From Clostridiales bacterium (GTDB taxonomy: Bacteria; Bacillota; Clostridia; Lachnospirales; JAITVM01), in the NCBI GenBank assembly GCA_031285815.1, contig JAITVM010000252.1, positions 1-14,576 on the forward strand: a DNA stretch of 14,576 nt, given 5' to 3'. Positions 13,371 through 14,576 of the stretch are shown here, in pieces (position 1 is the stretch's first letter; the number at the start of each line of letters is the position of its first letter). The position numbers and the translations under genes are program-made. Under the pieces are notes generated by a model, which was given only the letters and a program-made list of their open reading frames with translations, was not told where the DNA came from and did no database searches.

Positions 13371-14497
13371 GTAAAGAACAGGGGATAAAATTAAAACAAA
13401 CAATAGGTGTCTGCCGTTTCGTTTATAACCTCTATCTGGCACATAATGCGGAAATGTACGCCAGTGGGAAAAAATTCATAACGGCGTACAGCTTCTCAAA
13501 ATGGCTGAACAATGAGTATATCCCTCAGAACCCGGATAAAAAATGGATAAAAGGCGTATCAAGCAAGGCAGTAAAAAAGTCTATCGTAAATGCGGAAATG
13601 GCCTATAAACGGTTCTTTGATAAACTTGGGGGTTTTCCAAAGTTCAAAAAGAAGCGGAATCAAGATATAAAAATGTACTTTGTAAAGACAGACGCGAAAA
13701 CACTTATCAAATGTGCCCGCCATAAAATCCAAATCCCTACGCTTGGGTTTGTAAGGCTAAAAGAGTACGGCTACCTTCCAGCAGATAAAATAATCAAAAG
13801 CGGCACGGTATCTGAAAAAGCGGGGAGGTTTTATGTAACAGTTTTGACAGGCGAAGAAGCCCCCAAAGAAAAAGCCCTATTAAATGAACGGGGCCTTGGG
13901 GTGGATTTAGGCATAAAAGAACTGGCGGTATCAAGCAGCGGCCAAGTTTTTGGTAACAAGAATAAAACGGATAAGATGAAAAAGTTAGAAAAAAAGCTCA
14001 AACGGGAGCAGAGAAGTTTGAGCCGTAAATATAAAAATAAAAAGAAGCGGGGTGAAAAACTGCTGGCTAAATCTGCAAACATAGAGAAAAATGTACTTAG
14101 GGTTCAAAAGCTGCATCAGGCGATTTCAAGGAAACGTCAGGAATATATCCGCTATGTAATTAGTATTTTGGTGAAAACCAAACCAAAGTACATAACAATA
14201 GAGGATTTGAACATCTCTGGCATGATGAAGAACAGGCACTTGTCAAAAGCAATTGCGGGCCAGAATTTCTATTATTTCAGGTCATGGCTGATATACAAAT
14301 GCGCATGTTTTGGGATAGAAGTGAGGATAGCCGGACGCTATTACCCAAGCAGCAAGTTGTGCAGTGTATGCGGGCAATTAAAGCGTGACTTAAAACTAAG
14401 TGATAGAACTTATAATTGCGGTTGCGGGAATAGTATAGACAGGGACTTGCAAGCAGGAATCAACCTTGAGAGGTGCAAAAAATACAAAACTGCCTGA
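13358..14497 (+). CDS. tnpB: TnpB RNA-guided nuclease of an IS200/IS605-type element, 5' end lost
   Basis: The first ATG in frame is 13454 (347 residues), but the coding sequence clearly extends upstream: RLSKEQGIKLKQTIGVCRFVYNLYLAHN (from about 13364) is the conserved TnpB N-terminal region, and the frame is open back to TAG 13355-13357. Only the first ten or so residues and the start codon appear to be missing, replaced by IS3 debris. Numbering from ATG 13454, the RuvC residues are present: Asp151 (GVDLGIKELAVS), Glu250 (ITIEDLNISGM) and the Asp pair 329/331 (SIDRDLQAGINL). The zinc finger is CSVCG (303-307) paired with CGCG (322-325), one residue shorter in the second knuckle than usual. 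No tnpA is present. TnpB is a transposon-encoded nuclease guided by an RNA from its own 3' end. A product lacking the N-terminal part of the RNA-binding domain may be inactive. Confidence 0.8.
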   Translation, partial: DSRLSKEQGIKLKQTIGVCRFVYNLYLAHNAEMYASGKKFITAYSFSKWLNNEYIPQNPDKKWIKGVSSKAVKKSIVNAEMAYKRFFDKLGGFPKFKKKRNQDIKMYFVKTDAKTLIKCARHKIQIPTLGFVRLKEYGYLPADKIIKSGTVSEKAGRFYVTVLTGEEAPKEKALLNERGLGVDLGIKELAVSSSGQVFGNKNKTDKMKKLEKKLKREQRSLSRKYKNKKKRGEKLLAKSANIEKNVLRVQKLHQAISRKRQEYIRYVISILVKTKPKYITIEDLNISGMMKNRHLSKAIAGQNFYYFRSWLIYKCACFGIEVRIAGRYYPSSKLCSVCGQLKRDLKLSDRTYNCGCGNSIDRDLQAGINLERCKKYKTA

Positions 14498-14576
14498 TTC
14501 TAGTTTCAGTAAAATACCGTAGGCTAATACGGGAATTTACGCCTGTGGAGTGTTACAACAAACTGTAGTAGCTACG
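14498..14576 (+). ncRNA. Likely omega-RNA (reRNA) 3' segment / right end of the TnpB element, partial
   Basis: Directly after the TnpB stop lies a small hairpin, CCGTA/TACGG (14518-14522 and 14529-14533 approximately), then ACGCCTGTGGAGTG, a stretch often found just downstream of clostridial tnpB genes, and then a second small hairpin around GTAGTAGCTAC at the window edge. In characterised TnpB systems the guide RNA spans the 3' part of tnpB and this right-end sequence. The guide portion and the exact right end lie beyond the window. This is inferred from position and pattern, not from a covariance search. Confidence 0.5.

Overview
The window looks like part of a conjugative plasmid, or a plasmid-like integrative element, from a low-GC Firmicute, most likely of the Clostridia. 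The DNA is AT-rich, with heavy use of ATA and AGG codons, purine-rich ribosome binding sites and many TTG starts. Almost every gene is on the + strand. The transfer genes follow the order known from the Tn1549/CTn group of clostridial elements. I cannot name a species.

Layout. 1-1190: an AT-rich leader with a perfect hairpin. It is followed by a plasmid replication-accessory-type protein (N-terminal helix-turn-helix, a run of 11-residue repeats, a coiled coil), its terminator, and an array of four ATTGAACA motifs phased at exactly 23 bp. 1191-1921: the C-terminal remnant of an actin-like ParM, a ParR-like gene and a terminator, which is a plasmid partition locus with a broken motor gene. 1922-2218: non-coding DNA with two short perfect hairpins directly upstream of the mobilisation genes, the best candidate for oriT. 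2219-12119: the transfer operon, consisting of MobC, a MOBP-type relaxase, PcfB/DUF3801, the VirD4-type coupling ATPase, a small pilin-like/Maff2-like membrane protein, a VirB6/TrbL-like membrane protein, PrgI, the VirB4 ATPase, an NlpC/P60 cell-wall hydrolase and a small coiled-coil protein in the DUF4315 position. 12121-12758: a Phd/YefM-RelE/ParE toxin-antitoxin pair with a perfect 30-bp palindrome over its promoter. 12771-14576: insertion debris, made up of a compound hairpin, the left part of an IS3-family element with a frameshifted orfA, and a TnpB (IS200/IS605-type) gene that has lost its start but keeps its RuvC residues, followed by the likely omega-RNA/right end.

How the genes work together. 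MobC and the relaxase would nick oriT. PcfB and VirD4 would deliver the relaxase-DNA complex to a membrane channel built from the pilin-like protein, the VirB6-like protein and PrgI and powered by VirB4. The NlpC/P60 protein would open the peptidoglycan. ParR, the repeat-bearing protein and the toxin-antitoxin pair are maintenance functions. The transfer module stops at the DUF4315-type gene. The genes that usually follow in Tn1549 relatives (DUF4366, topoisomerase and others) are absent here, and a toxin-antitoxin pair and insertion sequences take their place.

The most interesting points are: apparent ATT start codons for mobC and prgI; six successive transfer genes whose Shine-Dalgarno has GGGG in place of GGAG; the two-hairpin oriT candidate; the exactly phased 23-bp array that ends beside the truncated parM; and the IS3/TnpB chimeric junction. 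I see no clearly new multi-gene system. The novelty is in signals and junctions.
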